DNA of 64,000 bases. It comes from an uncultured Flavobacteriaceae bacterium. Lineage in GTDB: Bacteria; Bacteroidota; Bacteroidia; Flavobacteriales; Flavobacteriaceae. The translations under genes and the position numbers were made by a program. The notes below the pieces were generated by a model. That model saw only the letters and a list, made by a program, of their open reading frames with translations, did no database searches and was not told the DNA's origin. Of this stretch, positions 51,048 to 59,664 are shown piece after piece. The stretch is from NCBI GenBank assembly GCA_947488435.1, contig CANKZG010000002.1, forward strand, positions 434,001-498,000, given 5' to 3'. The stretch's first letter is position 1. Each line of letters begins with the position of its first letter.

Positions 51048-51786
51048 GGATGAACCTCTAGCCGCAGACAAACTTGCCCGCTATTTACAAAAGTATAGTG
51101 CTTCCATCGAAATTCTACATCGCTTGGATGCTATTGAAAGCTCCGTTAACTGGATTGCTCAGCATCAAGATGAGGTGGATCTTTTTTTTATGGACGTACA
51201 ACTGATTGATGGATTAAGTTTTGAGATTTTCAGTAAAATAGATGTTCAAAAACCAGTAATATTCACGACAGCTTTTGACGAGTTTGCCATAGATGCCTTT
51301 AAAGTTAATAGTATCGATTATCTCTTAAAACCAGTCACTTTTACAGACCTTTCTAAAGCACTTGCCAAGCTTAAAAATATGCAAAATCAGTTTTCGGGGC
51401 AGCAAGAACGAAACGATTTGGTAAAACAGCTTAGTGAAAAACAATACAAAGATCGATTTTTGGTACGGATTGGAAATCATATTCGCTCCATCCAAAAAGA
51501 GCAAATCAGTTTCTTTTATGCAGAGGGTAGAGATGCGTTTTTAGTAGCATCAAACGCAAAACAATATTTAATAGAATACAAGTTAGAATCGTTAGAAGAG
51601 CTTGTTGATCCAAAGCATTTTTTTAGAGTGAATAGAGGTTTTATTGTAAATATTAGTGCGATAGAAGATGTTATTGTGTATGCCAACAGACGGCTAAAAC
51701 TGAAACTTAGTAATTATGACGAAAAAGAAGTTATTGTTAGCAGAGAAAAGGTAGCCCAGTTTAAAAAATGGTTCGAAGGAATATAG
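51028..51786 (+). CDS. LytTR-family response regulator of the double-kinase module
   Basis: 252 residues. Receiver domain: IIEDEP, phospho-acceptor Asp56 in FMDVQLIDG, Lys in LLKPVTF. LytTR domain (about 145-252): FFYAEGRDAFLVA, RVNRGFIVNISAIED and the closing VIVSREKVAQFKKW. The gene overlaps the pseudokinase by 20 nt. Likely targets are unknown; the NSDHH-repeat gene is a candidate. Confidence 0.92.
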   Translation: MKVVIIEDEPLAADKLARYLQKYSASIEILHRLDAIESSVNWIAQHQDEVDLFFMDVQLIDGLSFEIFSKIDVQKPVIFTTAFDEFAIDAFKVNSIDYLLKPVTFTDLSKALAKLKNMQNQFSGQQERNDLVKQLSEKQYKDRFLVRIGNHIRSIQKEQISFFYAEGRDAFLVASNAKQYLIEYKLESLEELVDPKHFFRVNRGFIVNISAIEDVIVYANRRLKLKLSNYDEKEVIVSREKVAQFKKWFEGI

Positions 51787-51832
51787 GTTGTATTTTTAAG
51801 AGTATTAACAGTTTCTTAGGTCTATTAAGGCA

Positions 51833-51860
51833 TTGTTTTTGCATATCTCTTATATCTTTG
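51833..51860 (+). promoter_or_regulatory. candidate promoter of the SYLF gene
   Basis: TTG at 51833-51835, 17-nt spacer and TATCTTTG at 51853-51860. This matches the Bacteroidota -33/-7 pattern (TTG, TAnnTTTG) and sits 28 nt before the start at 51889. Confidence 0.6.
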
Positions 51861-51888
51861 TAATCATAAATAACAAATAATTAGACAC

Positions 51889-52419
51889 ATGAAATTTTTG
51901 AAACCCCTTATAATCGCCCTTACAGTTTTATTCTCATATACGATATCTGCACAAAATGCTAAAGATAGACGCATTATGCGAGACGCTTTAAAAGCAAAAA
52001 AGGCCTTACTAAAAGCCGACAGTAATTTGCAAAGCTTTTTTGACAACTCGGCGGGCTATGTAATTTTTCCAAATGTGGGAAAAGGAGGTTTTATCCTAGG
52101 CGGCGCTTCCGGAAATGGTACTGTTTTTGAAAATGGCAAAGCCATAGGAGCCGCAAATCTTAAAAAATTGAATATAGGTTTTCAAGCTGGAGGACAAGCG
52201 GTAATTGAAGTTATCTTTTTCGAAACAAAAGCTTCATTAAGTAACTTTAAACAGGGAAACTTTAATTTTGGCGCCGAAGCTTCGGCAGTAGCTGTAAAAT
52301 CTGGAATTGCTGCCAATGCCAAATATAAAGATGAGGTTGCCGTTTTTGCCTTGCCCAAAGCTGGTTTAATGGCAGATGCATCAGTTGGAGGACAGAAATT
52401 TAAATACGTACGGTTTTAG
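51889..52419 (+). CDS. secreted SYLF (YSC84-like) lipid-binding-domain protein
   Basis: 176 residues with a signal peptide (1-22, ending ISAQ). The SYLF core includes FFDNSAGYVIFPNVGKGGFILGG, then ASGNGTVFENGK, NIGFQAGGQAVIEVIFF, and the closing AGLMADASVGGQKFKY. Eukaryotic SYLF domains bind phosphoinositides; bacterial members are exported and may bind membranes. A good promoter lies directly upstream. Confidence 0.9.
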   Translation: MKFLKPLIIALTVLFSYTISAQNAKDRRIMRDALKAKKALLKADSNLQSFFDNSAGYVIFPNVGKGGFILGGASGNGTVFENGKAIGAANLKKLNIGFQAGGQAVIEVIFFETKASLSNFKQGNFNFGAEASAVAVKSGIAANAKYKDEVAVFALPKAGLMADASVGGQKFKYVRF

Positions 52420-52564
52420 ATACTTATCCCATTCAAGCTCTTTTATAAAGGTAAACTCTCAAGTATAAAGGTATATTTCATCCCTTGGTTTTAGGTTTCA
52501 CTTACTTATGCGTATTTTTAAGAACATTCTAAATGTTTTTTTAAATCAAAGCATAAAATAAGTT

Positions 52565-53881
52565 ATGAAGTTGAAAACTAAATACATATTCATTTTACTA
52601 GGTTTTGCAGTCGCCTTAGGAATTGCATGGACAACAGTCAGCATTCAGGAAGATCCCGATACTTTTGTTTTTGGGGATGCCTTACCTGATGCTCCGGAAC
52701 TTGCTGCTCGAGGCACTTATGGAGTTGGCGTGCAAACCATCGATTTAGTACATCGGAACCAATTGGATATTTTAAATATTAAAGATGGCGAAGCGCCGCT
52801 ATATACGCGACCAATAACCATAGAAGTATGGTACCCGGCTAACATACCTGAAGGCACAACCGCCATTGAGAATTACACACAGGTATTGGGAAGAAAAGGA
52901 GCCCCAGGAAGACCCTTGGTACCTTTTACCTTTAAAGGGAGAGCACTGAGAGATGCTGTCATTGCCACAACTACATCTAAGTATCCTTTAATTATTTTAT
53001 CGCATGGCTATGTAGGATCTCGATTTTTATTTACCTATTTGGCAGAAAATTTAGCCTCCAAGGGCTATATCGTAGCATCCATAGACCATACAGATTCTAC
53101 CTATAAAGATGCAGCTAATTTTACGAGCACGCTTGTCAATCGATCGTTAGATCAACTGTTTGTTTTAGATCAGATGGACTTATTAGGGCAAGCCAAAAGT
53201 GGAAGTTTTCTTTCGGGTTATGTAGACGCATCGAATACCGGTCTTGTGGGCTATTCTATGGGAGGTTATGGAGGATTAAATACCTGTGGAGCAGGTTATA
53301 GTGAAAAAGCATTGGGATTGTTTAAATCCTTAACGGGAGGTAGTGATGCGCTAGGTCAACGGGGTGCTGCCAATGAAGCTTATCAAAAATCTATAGACCC
53401 TAGAATTAAAGCATTTGTAGCACTAGCTCCCTGGGGTATGGCCAATGGGGTATGGGATGCTAACGGCTTAGCGGGACTCAAAACACCCACTTTCTTTGTT
53501 TCTGGAAGTCAAGATGATATTTCGATGTATGAGAATGGTGTAAAAGCCATTTATGAAGGTGCTGTAAACAGTGATCGCTATTTGCTTACCTATATTAATG
53601 CACGGCATAATGTGGCTCCGAACCCTCCGGCGAATGCAACCCTTAAAGAGGGACTGGATATTGATGAATATCTGCGCTATGCAGATTCCGTTTGGGATAT
53701 GCGACGCATCAACAATATTAATCAGCACTTTGTAACTGCTTTCTTTGGTATACACCTTAAGGGAGAAGCTTTTGAAAGTTATTTGGATTTGAAAGAGGAT
53801 GCCAATACCGGAAATTGGAAAGGATTTAAGCCCCGTACTTCCATAGGGATGGAGTTGCGTCATCAAAGCCCGGCAAACTAA
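52565..53881 (+). CDS. exported alpha/beta hydrolase (PAF-acetylhydrolase/dienelactone-hydrolase-like)
   Basis: 438 residues with an N-terminal signal or anchor (about 8-26). Features: oxyanion strand IILSHGYVGSRF, the strand VASIDHTDSTY, nucleophile elbow G-Y-S-M-G-G, the strand FFVSGSQDDISMY with a plausible Asp, and a late catalytic His in NARHNVAPNPP. Larger than simple esterases, with an insert between strands. It lies 18 nt before a Gfo/Idh/MocA gene, so co-expression is likely. Substrate unknown. Confidence 0.85.
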   Translation: MKLKTKYIFILLGFAVALGIAWTTVSIQEDPDTFVFGDALPDAPELAARGTYGVGVQTIDLVHRNQLDILNIKDGEAPLYTRPITIEVWYPANIPEGTTAIENYTQVLGRKGAPGRPLVPFTFKGRALRDAVIATTTSKYPLIILSHGYVGSRFLFTYLAENLASKGYIVASIDHTDSTYKDAANFTSTLVNRSLDQLFVLDQMDLLGQAKSGSFLSGYVDASNTGLVGYSMGGYGGLNTCGAGYSEKALGLFKSLTGGSDALGQRGAANEAYQKSIDPRIKAFVALAPWGMANGVWDANGLAGLKTPTFFVSGSQDDISMYENGVKAIYEGAVNSDRYLLTYINARHNVAPNPPANATLKEGLDIDEYLRYADSVWDMRRINNINQHFVTAFFGIHLKGEAFESYLDLKEDANTGNWKGFKPRTSIGMELRHQSPAN

Positions 53882-53899
53882 ACCTAATTTATATTAACG

Positions 53900-55093
53900 A
53901 TGAACAGAAGAGATTTTTTAATTGGTACTGGAGCAGTAATGCTCACCGCAGCCTCCTACGGGAAGGTTCTGGGTGCTAATGATCGTCTGGGCATAGCCGT
54001 TGTGGGTTCTGGAAGAAGAGGAAGATGGGTATTGCATAAAATGCTTGCTACCGGGAAGGTAGATCTTATTGCGCTATGTGATGTTTGGGGAGAACAAATG
54101 AAGCGAACTAAGGAGCAACTGAAACTTGGTACGGTGAACGTTGTATATACGCTAGATGAGATTCTAGCAAATGATAAGGTAGACGCAGTGATACTGGCCA
54201 CTCCAGATCATTTACATACCAATTATGCCATACGTATCTTGGCTGCAAATAAGCATTTGTATCTTGAAAAACCTGTTACACTGCATTACAATGAGGGGCC
54301 AATACTAAAAAAAGCAGTTGCTAATAGTAATGTTGTTTGCCAAACAGGAACCCAGCAACGTAGCGGAAGTTTATATAAACAGGTTAAAGAAGAGTTTTTT
54401 GGAAGTACAAAGAAATTAGGAGATATTATTTTTGTGCGAGCAGTCTGGAGTAATTTCGGATGGCAACGCCGAAAAATCACTCCGCAACCTAAACCTAAGA
54501 AGTTTAGCTGGGAAACCTTTTTAGGACCTTCTCCTCAAGTTCCATATGAGTGGGCGCGGTATGATGCCTGGCGCAATTACAAAGAATATGGCACGGGAAT
54601 CTTATCGGATTTATTGACACATTGGGGTGATGTTGCACAATGGATGATGGATGATACAAATCCGCTTAATGCGGTAACTACAGGAGGTATTTATCATCTT
54701 AAGGATGGCAGAAGCAATCCGGATACAGTGAACTCCATATTACAGTACAAAGATGGGTGGAATTTCACCTTTGAATGTACCGTAATGCCCATAAAAAATG
54801 TACATGATTCTGTGTTGTTTCACGGAACGGAAGGTAATTTAGAGTTGTTTCGATCTGGCTATATTTATACGCCACATCAGGAAACTCCGGAAGTGGTGCA
54901 AACCACTGAAAGTTTGGATGAGGCTCACGTACTTAATTTTATCAGTGCTATTCAAAAAGGCACACCGCTTTCGGCACCTATTGCTGTTGGCTTAGATGCT
55001 GTAAAACCATCACACTTGGCTGCTAAGGCATATTGGACGGGAAAACGAGTTTCTTTTAATAAGGATCAGTCCGAAATTGTAGTGGTACAGTAG
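53900..55093 (+). CDS. Tat-exported Gfo/Idh/MocA oxidoreductase
   Basis: 397 residues. The N-terminus MNRRDFLIGTGAV has the twin-Arg motif of Tat signals. The Rossmann part has the glycine-rich VVGSGRRGRWV, then ALCDVWGEQ and ATPDHLHTN, and the conserved catalytic LEKPVTL. The C-terminal alpha/beta part contains TGGIYHLKDGRSNPDTV. The enzyme binds NAD(P) and acts on sugars or glycosides outside the cytoplasm. The upstream hydrolase gene may be its partner. Confidence 0.9.
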   Translation: MNRRDFLIGTGAVMLTAASYGKVLGANDRLGIAVVGSGRRGRWVLHKMLATGKVDLIALCDVWGEQMKRTKEQLKLGTVNVVYTLDEILANDKVDAVILATPDHLHTNYAIRILAANKHLYLEKPVTLHYNEGPILKKAVANSNVVCQTGTQQRSGSLYKQVKEEFFGSTKKLGDIIFVRAVWSNFGWQRRKITPQPKPKKFSWETFLGPSPQVPYEWARYDAWRNYKEYGTGILSDLLTHWGDVAQWMMDDTNPLNAVTTGGIYHLKDGRSNPDTVNSILQYKDGWNFTFECTVMPIKNVHDSVLFHGTEGNLELFRSGYIYTPHQETPEVVQTTESLDEAHVLNFISAIQKGTPLSAPIAVGLDAVKPSHLAAKAYWTGKRVSFNKDQSEIVVVQ

Positions 55094-55145
55094 GCATGCA
55101 CTTGTATGCAATAGCTATCTCTTAATTGTGAGTATCGTAAAAAGC

Positions 55146-55742
55146 ATGGGAAAAAGAAAGAAGAAAAAGAAGAAAAGTTCCTTAAAATTTAAAGGGCTCT
55201 TTATTTTGGGTGCAGTATCACATTCCATTATGTATAGCCTTTTAAAATTAACCTACTATAATGACTTGCTTTTATGGGGAAGTTTAATTTTTTGTGGTGT
55301 AGTTTCCGGGGTGTATTTAATTGTAAAAATGGATTTACTAAATCCTAAAAGCTATAGAAAATTAAAGGGTATAAAATTGAAGGGATATATGTTTACTATC
55401 TGCTTCTTTTTAATAATTGGTACTACCATAATGTTCGGGAATATAATTAATGGCGCTATTATTGGCCTTAACTATTTTGGAAGAGATAAGAACGATAATA
55501 GTAATATATATACGGTTGAAAAGATAGAGAAACACCGAAACGTAAGAGGATCAAGGGGTCCCAGAATTTTTAGAAGGTACTCCCCAAAAGTGTATTTTAC
55601 GAAGGACCATAAATCGGTCAGTAGAATTTTACCTGAAACATTTAGATCTCAAAAGCACATAGGCGTTAAAAGAATTGTATTGAACGAACAAATGGGCTTA
55701 TTTGGGTTCGTAGTTATTAGGAATTACCAATTACAAAAGTAA
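55146..55742 (+). CDS. small membrane protein of unknown function
   Basis: 198 residues from ATG 55146 (a GTG 18 nt upstream is possible). A Lys-rich start (GKRKKKKKK) precedes four hydrophobic segments up to residue 120, followed by a soluble tail with R-rich turns (RGSRGPRIFRRYSPKVYF). No family recognised. Confidence 0.55.
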   Translation: MGKRKKKKKKSSLKFKGLFILGAVSHSIMYSLLKLTYYNDLLLWGSLIFCGVVSGVYLIVKMDLLNPKSYRKLKGIKLKGYMFTICFFLIIGTTIMFGNIINGAIIGLNYFGRDKNDNSNIYTVEKIEKHRNVRGSRGPRIFRRYSPKVYFTKDHKSVSRILPETFRSQKHIGVKRIVLNEQMGLFGFVVIRNYQLQK

Positions 55743-55956
55743 GTTTAATAGAATACTTACCAAAAGTAATAGCAGGGTTGTTGAAAGATACTCAGTTTAA
55801 TTTGAACGCTCTTTTTTTTAGATTAAAATACAAATAGTATCTTCGTGGTAGTTAAGAGATATATTGCATCGTATACCTGCGCTTCTTTTTAGAATTAAAG
55901 TTTACCATTATTATTTCTGCTTAAACAAACCTTTTAAATAATCGATACAAATTAGC

Positions 55957-56412
55957 ATGGCAAAATCCCAGCAAACTTTTAATAAAACTGAAAAAGAAAA
56001 AAAGCGTTTAAAAAAACGTGAAGACAAGCAAAAGAAAAAATTGGCACGTCGGGAAGCCGCTAAAGAAAGTGGACTAACAGGGATACAATTTGCCTATGTA
56101 GACTATAACGGAAATTTAACGGATACCCCGCCAGATCCTTCTCAAAAGGTTAAAGTAGATGCAGAAAGTATTGAATTGGGCATTCCTAAAAAAGAAGAAA
56201 GCGACGAAGTATTTGATCCGGTGCGTAACGGAAAAGTTTCGTTCTTTGATACTTCTAAAGGTTTTGGATTTATTATTGATAGTGAAAATCAAGAAAAATA
56301 CTTCACTCATGTTAGCGGTTTAATTGATGAAATCGCCGAAAACGACAAGGTTTCTTTTGAACTTGAAAAAGGGATGAAAGGAATGAATGCTGTTCGTGTA
56401 AAGAAAATATAA
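55957..56412 (+). CDS. cold-shock-domain protein with basic N-terminal extension
   Basis: 151 residues. The first 40 are a Lys/Glu-rich helix-forming stretch. Residues about 90-151 form a cold-shock domain: NGKVSFFDTSKGFGFI (RNP1 KGFGFI), KYFTHVSG (an RNP2 with Tyr and Thr where F-V-H is usual) and DKVSFELEKGMKG. It likely binds single-stranded RNA or DNA. The 214-nt upstream gap leaves room for a long leader, as in csp genes; TATCTTCG at 55838-55845 is a possible -7 box, one base off the consensus. Confidence 0.82.
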   Translation: MAKSQQTFNKTEKEKKRLKKREDKQKKKLARREAAKESGLTGIQFAYVDYNGNLTDTPPDPSQKVKVDAESIELGIPKKEESDEVFDPVRNGKVSFFDTSKGFGFIIDSENQEKYFTHVSGLIDEIAENDKVSFELEKGMKGMNAVRVKKI

Positions 56413-56431
56413 CCACCTTTCTTTCAAGCTC

Positions 56432-56920
56432 TTAATTCGTAGGTTTTATTTCTAAGGTATACAACCAATCCAAAAGTTGTTGTTTTTCAATAGCAGAAAT
56501 GTTCGCATCTTTATGCAAAACTGTGTAAGACTTCAGGGGCATGGAATTCTCTCGTAAACTTTTTGCAATTCTTGATAGGTGCGCTCGTTTGTCCCGATAA
56601 TCTGCAGTTTTCCAATTCGAAAAATTAAGGGCTAACTTTCCTTTTTTAATGTTATTGTCTACATACCAAGAGATGGGAGCAATAGCATCATACCATTCAT
56701 AATTTGTATGGTTAGAATGACAATTGTAGCAAGAACTGTGTATTCGATCACGAACAATTTCAGGAGCGCTTTCGCTAACTAAAAAATCCGTATATGTAAT
56801 GGTTTGTTGTATGTTTTTATCCGGTCGATGCAATTGTATTCCCGCAAAAATACACAAGCAAAATACAATTAATGTGTATTTCCCTCCCCTACGAATCGTA
56901 TTTTTATTTTCCTTATCCAC
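56432..56920 (-). CDS. haem-binding-domain protein (Haem_bd, copy B)
   Basis: 162 residues with an N-terminal membrane anchor (about 14-28). The conserved c-type haem motif is C-Y-N-C-H (SSCYNCHSNHTNYEWYDAIA), then PISWYVDNNIKKGKLALNF and the helix RDKRAHLSRIAKSLREN, as in the Haem_bd domain. It probably binds one covalent haem in the periplasm. It overlaps the upstream copy A gene by 52 nt. Confidence 0.85.
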   Translation of the reverse strand: MDKENKNTIRRGGKYTLIVFCLCIFAGIQLHRPDKNIQQTITYTDFLVSESAPEIVRDRIHSSCYNCHSNHTNYEWYDAIAPISWYVDNNIKKGKLALNFSNWKTADYRDKRAHLSRIAKSLRENSMPLKSYTVLHKDANISAIEKQQLLDWLYTLEIKPTN

Positions 56921-57345
56921 GCTGTCATTTTTGCTTTATCAGCCTCCGTTAATTGAGCTTCCGGGTGGAACCTCAAATAGTTTTTTTTTGGCATTTTCCC
57001 CGAATTGATATCAAAAACAATAGCGGGAAACATAATTTCTTTATCCAGCGGTGTTAGTTCACTCCAATGCGAGAAGTTTAGTCCAAAACTCCCATTTTTA
57101 ATATTGTTATCTACCACCCATGAGATGGGAGCAATCTCGTCAAACCATTTGTAATTTGTTTGATTGGAATGGCAGTCATAGCAGGCCTTTCGAAATAGAT
57201 CGGCCACTTCTTTTGGAGCTTTTTCATGCTGTAAAAAATCCCTTTTGGTAACTTCCTGATAGTAATTTTTATTCGGACGATACCATTGCATAGCAAGAAT
57301 GCCTAGAAGAATTAATATCAGGAATTTAGATTTTAAGGACTTCAT
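56869..57345 (-). CDS. haem-binding-domain protein (Haem_bd, copy A)
   Basis: 158 residues from ATG 57345 (an earlier start at 57435 would add 30 residues before the membrane anchor). The anchor FLILILLGILAMQW is followed by C-Y-D-C-H in KACYDCHSNQTNYKWFDEIA, then PISWVVDNNIKNGSFGLNFS. Clearly a paralogue of copy B. The 52-nt overlap of the two coding regions on the same strand is long for a duplicate pair. Confidence 0.83.
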   Translation of the reverse strand: MKSLKSKFLILILLGILAMQWYRPNKNYYQEVTKRDFLQHEKAPKEVADLFRKACYDCHSNQTNYKWFDEIAPISWVVDNNIKNGSFGLNFSHWSELTPLDKEIMFPAIVFDINSGKMPKKNYLRFHPEAQLTEADKAKMTAWIRKIKIRFVGEGNTH

Positions 57346-57538
57346 TAGTGTATTGCTATTAGGGACGTAAAATAGTAAAAGGAATAGGAACTGCCTTGGA
57401 CAATTTCTTTCGAGAATTTTATGAAATAATCGCACACTCCAATTGAATTTACTTTTTTAAGATTATATTGCAGTTCTTAAAAGGAATGAAAGCGATTTAA
57501 TGGCAACAACTGTCTGTAAATGACTTAATTCTAATCCA

Positions 57539-58576
57539 ATGGTACATAAGATCCATGCAGAGATAAATAAGGTGTATTTTATAAAGAAGTATACCTTGGT
57601 TCACATTCTAAAAGGAACCGGAAAGATTCAGGTTGATTTTAAAAGCTATGAAGATTGGCACGAAAAAGCCATATATCTGGAAAAGGGACAATACATTAAG
57701 TTCTTATCTGATGATTTTGTAGTACGTTTTATTGAGTTCCCCGACGAAATTCTCTTTAAATCTAAAGATGTACGTATTCTTTTTAAGCATCTAATATCCT
57801 TAGGATATATAAACTTTAACGAGTGTAAAGATTGTCAGGCGTTTTTAGATAGTACAATTTTTAGCGATAAGATGAGTAATCTTATTGATATTTCCACAGA
57901 TCAGTGGTATTGGCAGAACCCTTTTCAGGCAAATAAAGAAGAGTACCAAGTGATTTTTGATGTTAAGGACATCATCGATGCTGAGTTTTCTAAAAATATA
58001 AATACTACCGCGCTCATCCATCATATGGTGCACACCCATTATAATGTGCAACATTTGGTAAAAGATAAGCTCGGAATTTCCATTTCTAAATTGGTACACA
58101 ATAAGCAGCATCTGGAGAGTAAGAAAGAAGTTGCCTTTACCGATAAAAGTATTCAGGAAATTGCTTATGATCAAGGATACAAAGATCCGGCTTATTTTAA
58201 TCGGGTATTTAAAAATAGGGTAGGGCAAACCCCCAAGCAGTTTCGGGATAATTTCGATTATGAAAACCGGGATCTTTTTATGCAAGACTTGATGGGATTA
58301 ATAAAACAATTCCATAAAGAAGAGCATGCCCTTGGGTTTTATGCGGATGAAATGAATATTAGCGTAAAAGCCTTATCCAAAAAAGTAAAACAAAAAATGA
58401 ACACTTCTTTGGGACAATTAATTCGGTCGCAACTCATTTTATCTGCTAAGGAAATGCTTAAAGAAGACGTACAGGTAAAGGATGTTGCCTATGCCTTAGG
58501 GTTTGAAGAAGCCAATCATTTCTCCTCTTTTTTTGCGCATCATACCGGTGCAACTCCCTCTGATTTCCGAAATTAA
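57539..58576 (+). CDS. regulator with two AraC-type DNA-binding domains (copy 1)
   Basis: 345 residues. N-terminal about 100 residues look like a cupin-like or other sensor (ILKGTGKIQVDF, LEKGQYIKFLSDDF). A first AraC domain (about 160-240) has a weak first helix-turn-helix but a standard second one: SIQEIAYDQGYKDPAYFNRVF, then QTPKQFR. A second complete AraC domain (about 260-345) has FYADEMNISVKALSKKVKQ and VKDVAYALGFEEANHFSSFF. Two DNA-binding domains in one chain is uncommon. A paralogue of equal length lies at 59665. Confidence 0.85.
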   Translation: MVHKIHAEINKVYFIKKYTLVHILKGTGKIQVDFKSYEDWHEKAIYLEKGQYIKFLSDDFVVRFIEFPDEILFKSKDVRILFKHLISLGYINFNECKDCQAFLDSTIFSDKMSNLIDISTDQWYWQNPFQANKEEYQVIFDVKDIIDAEFSKNINTTALIHHMVHTHYNVQHLVKDKLGISISKLVHNKQHLESKKEVAFTDKSIQEIAYDQGYKDPAYFNRVFKNRVGQTPKQFRDNFDYENRDLFMQDLMGLIKQFHKEEHALGFYADEMNISVKALSKKVKQKMNTSLGQLIRSQLILSAKEMLKEDVQVKDVAYALGFEEANHFSSFFAHHTGATPSDFRN

Positions 58577-58681
58577 AGTACAATTTTTAGCGTTTTTTTT
58601 GTAGCTCTTTGCCTGGGGTCTGTTCAGATATTTGCAGTGTAATACAAACCACAAGTTTAATTAACACTAAAAATTAGAAAG

Positions 58682-59035
58682 ATGAATATTAAAGATCAAG
58701 CCACAAAAATGGACGCAATAGTAACTCAAGGAGCTATTGTAGATGCCGTAAAACAATTTTTCGCTGAAGATGCCAATACTTCCGATTATGGAGATGGAGG
58801 AACTACCGGAAAAGCAGAAATGATTGCAAAAATGGAAGGCTTTGCCGGAGCTATTGCTAAGGTAAACGGAATTACACACCACCATACTATTGTAGATGGG
58901 AATGTATCTGCTTCAGAATTTACATTTGATTTCGATATGGCAGATGGTAGTAAAATCTACTGGCATGAAATTATCCGTCGCGTATGGAATGATAACGGAC
59001 AGGTAATCCATGAAGAATATTTTAACGCAGCATAA
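58682..59035 (+). CDS. SnoaL/NTF2-like small protein
   Basis: 117 residues, no signal peptide. It has the SnoaL-like cone fold rhythm: helix AIVDAVKQFFAEDANTSDYG, then KMEGFAGAIAKVNG, strands HHHTIVDGNVSASEFTFDF and KIYWHEIIRRVWNDNGQVIH, as in NTF2-like family members. The gene lies between the two double-AraC genes and before the YHS gene; they may form a regulated unit. Confidence 0.78.
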   Translation: MNIKDQATKMDAIVTQGAIVDAVKQFFAEDANTSDYGDGGTTGKAEMIAKMEGFAGAIAKVNGITHHHTIVDGNVSASEFTFDFDMADGSKIYWHEIIRRVWNDNGQVIHEEYFNAA

Positions 59036-59074
59036 TAATTATAATTAATACACAAATAAATATCTCGTAAAATC

Positions 59075-59548
59075 ATGAAAAATTTAATAAAAACCACAGT
59101 ATTAACCCTTGCATTAATTGTAAGCGGTGTAACATTTGCTCAGGATAGAATGGCAAATAATGTAGACAACAGTACCATTCATTTACAAGGCTATAGCCCG
59201 GTATCGTATTTGGATTTAGGGATTGCACAAAAAGGACTGAAAGAGTTCAAATCTGTACATGAAAAAATCACTTACTACTTTACCTCTGCAGAGCAAAAAG
59301 CAAAGTTTGATAAGAACCCGAATAAGTACAAGCCACAATACGGAGGATTCTGTGCTTTCGGAACCTATGCAGGTGCAAAATTCAGACCAGATCCTAACAA
59401 GTTTATCGTAAAAGACGGGAAGTATTTCTTATTCCTATACGATTTAAACTTAGATGCACAACAGTTATGGTTAAATGAAAAAGACCACGACAAACTTGTT
59501 GCCGGAGCTGATAAGAACTGGAAAAAATTAAGCAAAACATTTAACTAA
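59075..59548 (+). CDS. secreted YHS-domain protein
   Basis: 157 residues with a signal peptide (1-22, ending TFAQ). The YHS domain shows QGYSPVSYLDLGIAQKG, then KITYYFTSAEQKAKFDKNPNKY and PQYGGFCAFGTY, with a Cys that could bind a metal. It probably binds a metal in the periplasm. It sits 39 nt after the NTF2-like gene. Confidence 0.88.
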   Translation: MKNLIKTTVLTLALIVSGVTFAQDRMANNVDNSTIHLQGYSPVSYLDLGIAQKGLKEFKSVHEKITYYFTSAEQKAKFDKNPNKYKPQYGGFCAFGTYAGAKFRPDPNKFIVKDGKYFLFLYDLNLDAQQLWLNEKDHDKLVAGADKNWKKLSKTFN

Positions 59549-59583
59549 AGCGATCCTATCCTTTAGTAGAACGAAGTTTTTTT
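59544..59583 (+). terminator. weak terminator after the YHS gene
   Basis: ACTAAAG at 59544-59550 pairs with CTTTAGT at 59561-59567 (loop 10 nt). A T-run appears only about 10 nt after the stem, so this is a weak call. Confidence 0.35.
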
Positions 59584-59664
59584 ATGTTTCAATAGAAAGC
59601 ATCTTGTCGAAATCCATTTTTGGCAGGGTGTTTTCGCTTTAAGAGACCCTATAATTTCAATACT

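Noticed and set aside
57845-58285. 146-residue ORF opposite the first double-AraC gene
   Set aside because: Antisense shadow; the plus-strand gene has clear AraC motifs throughout.
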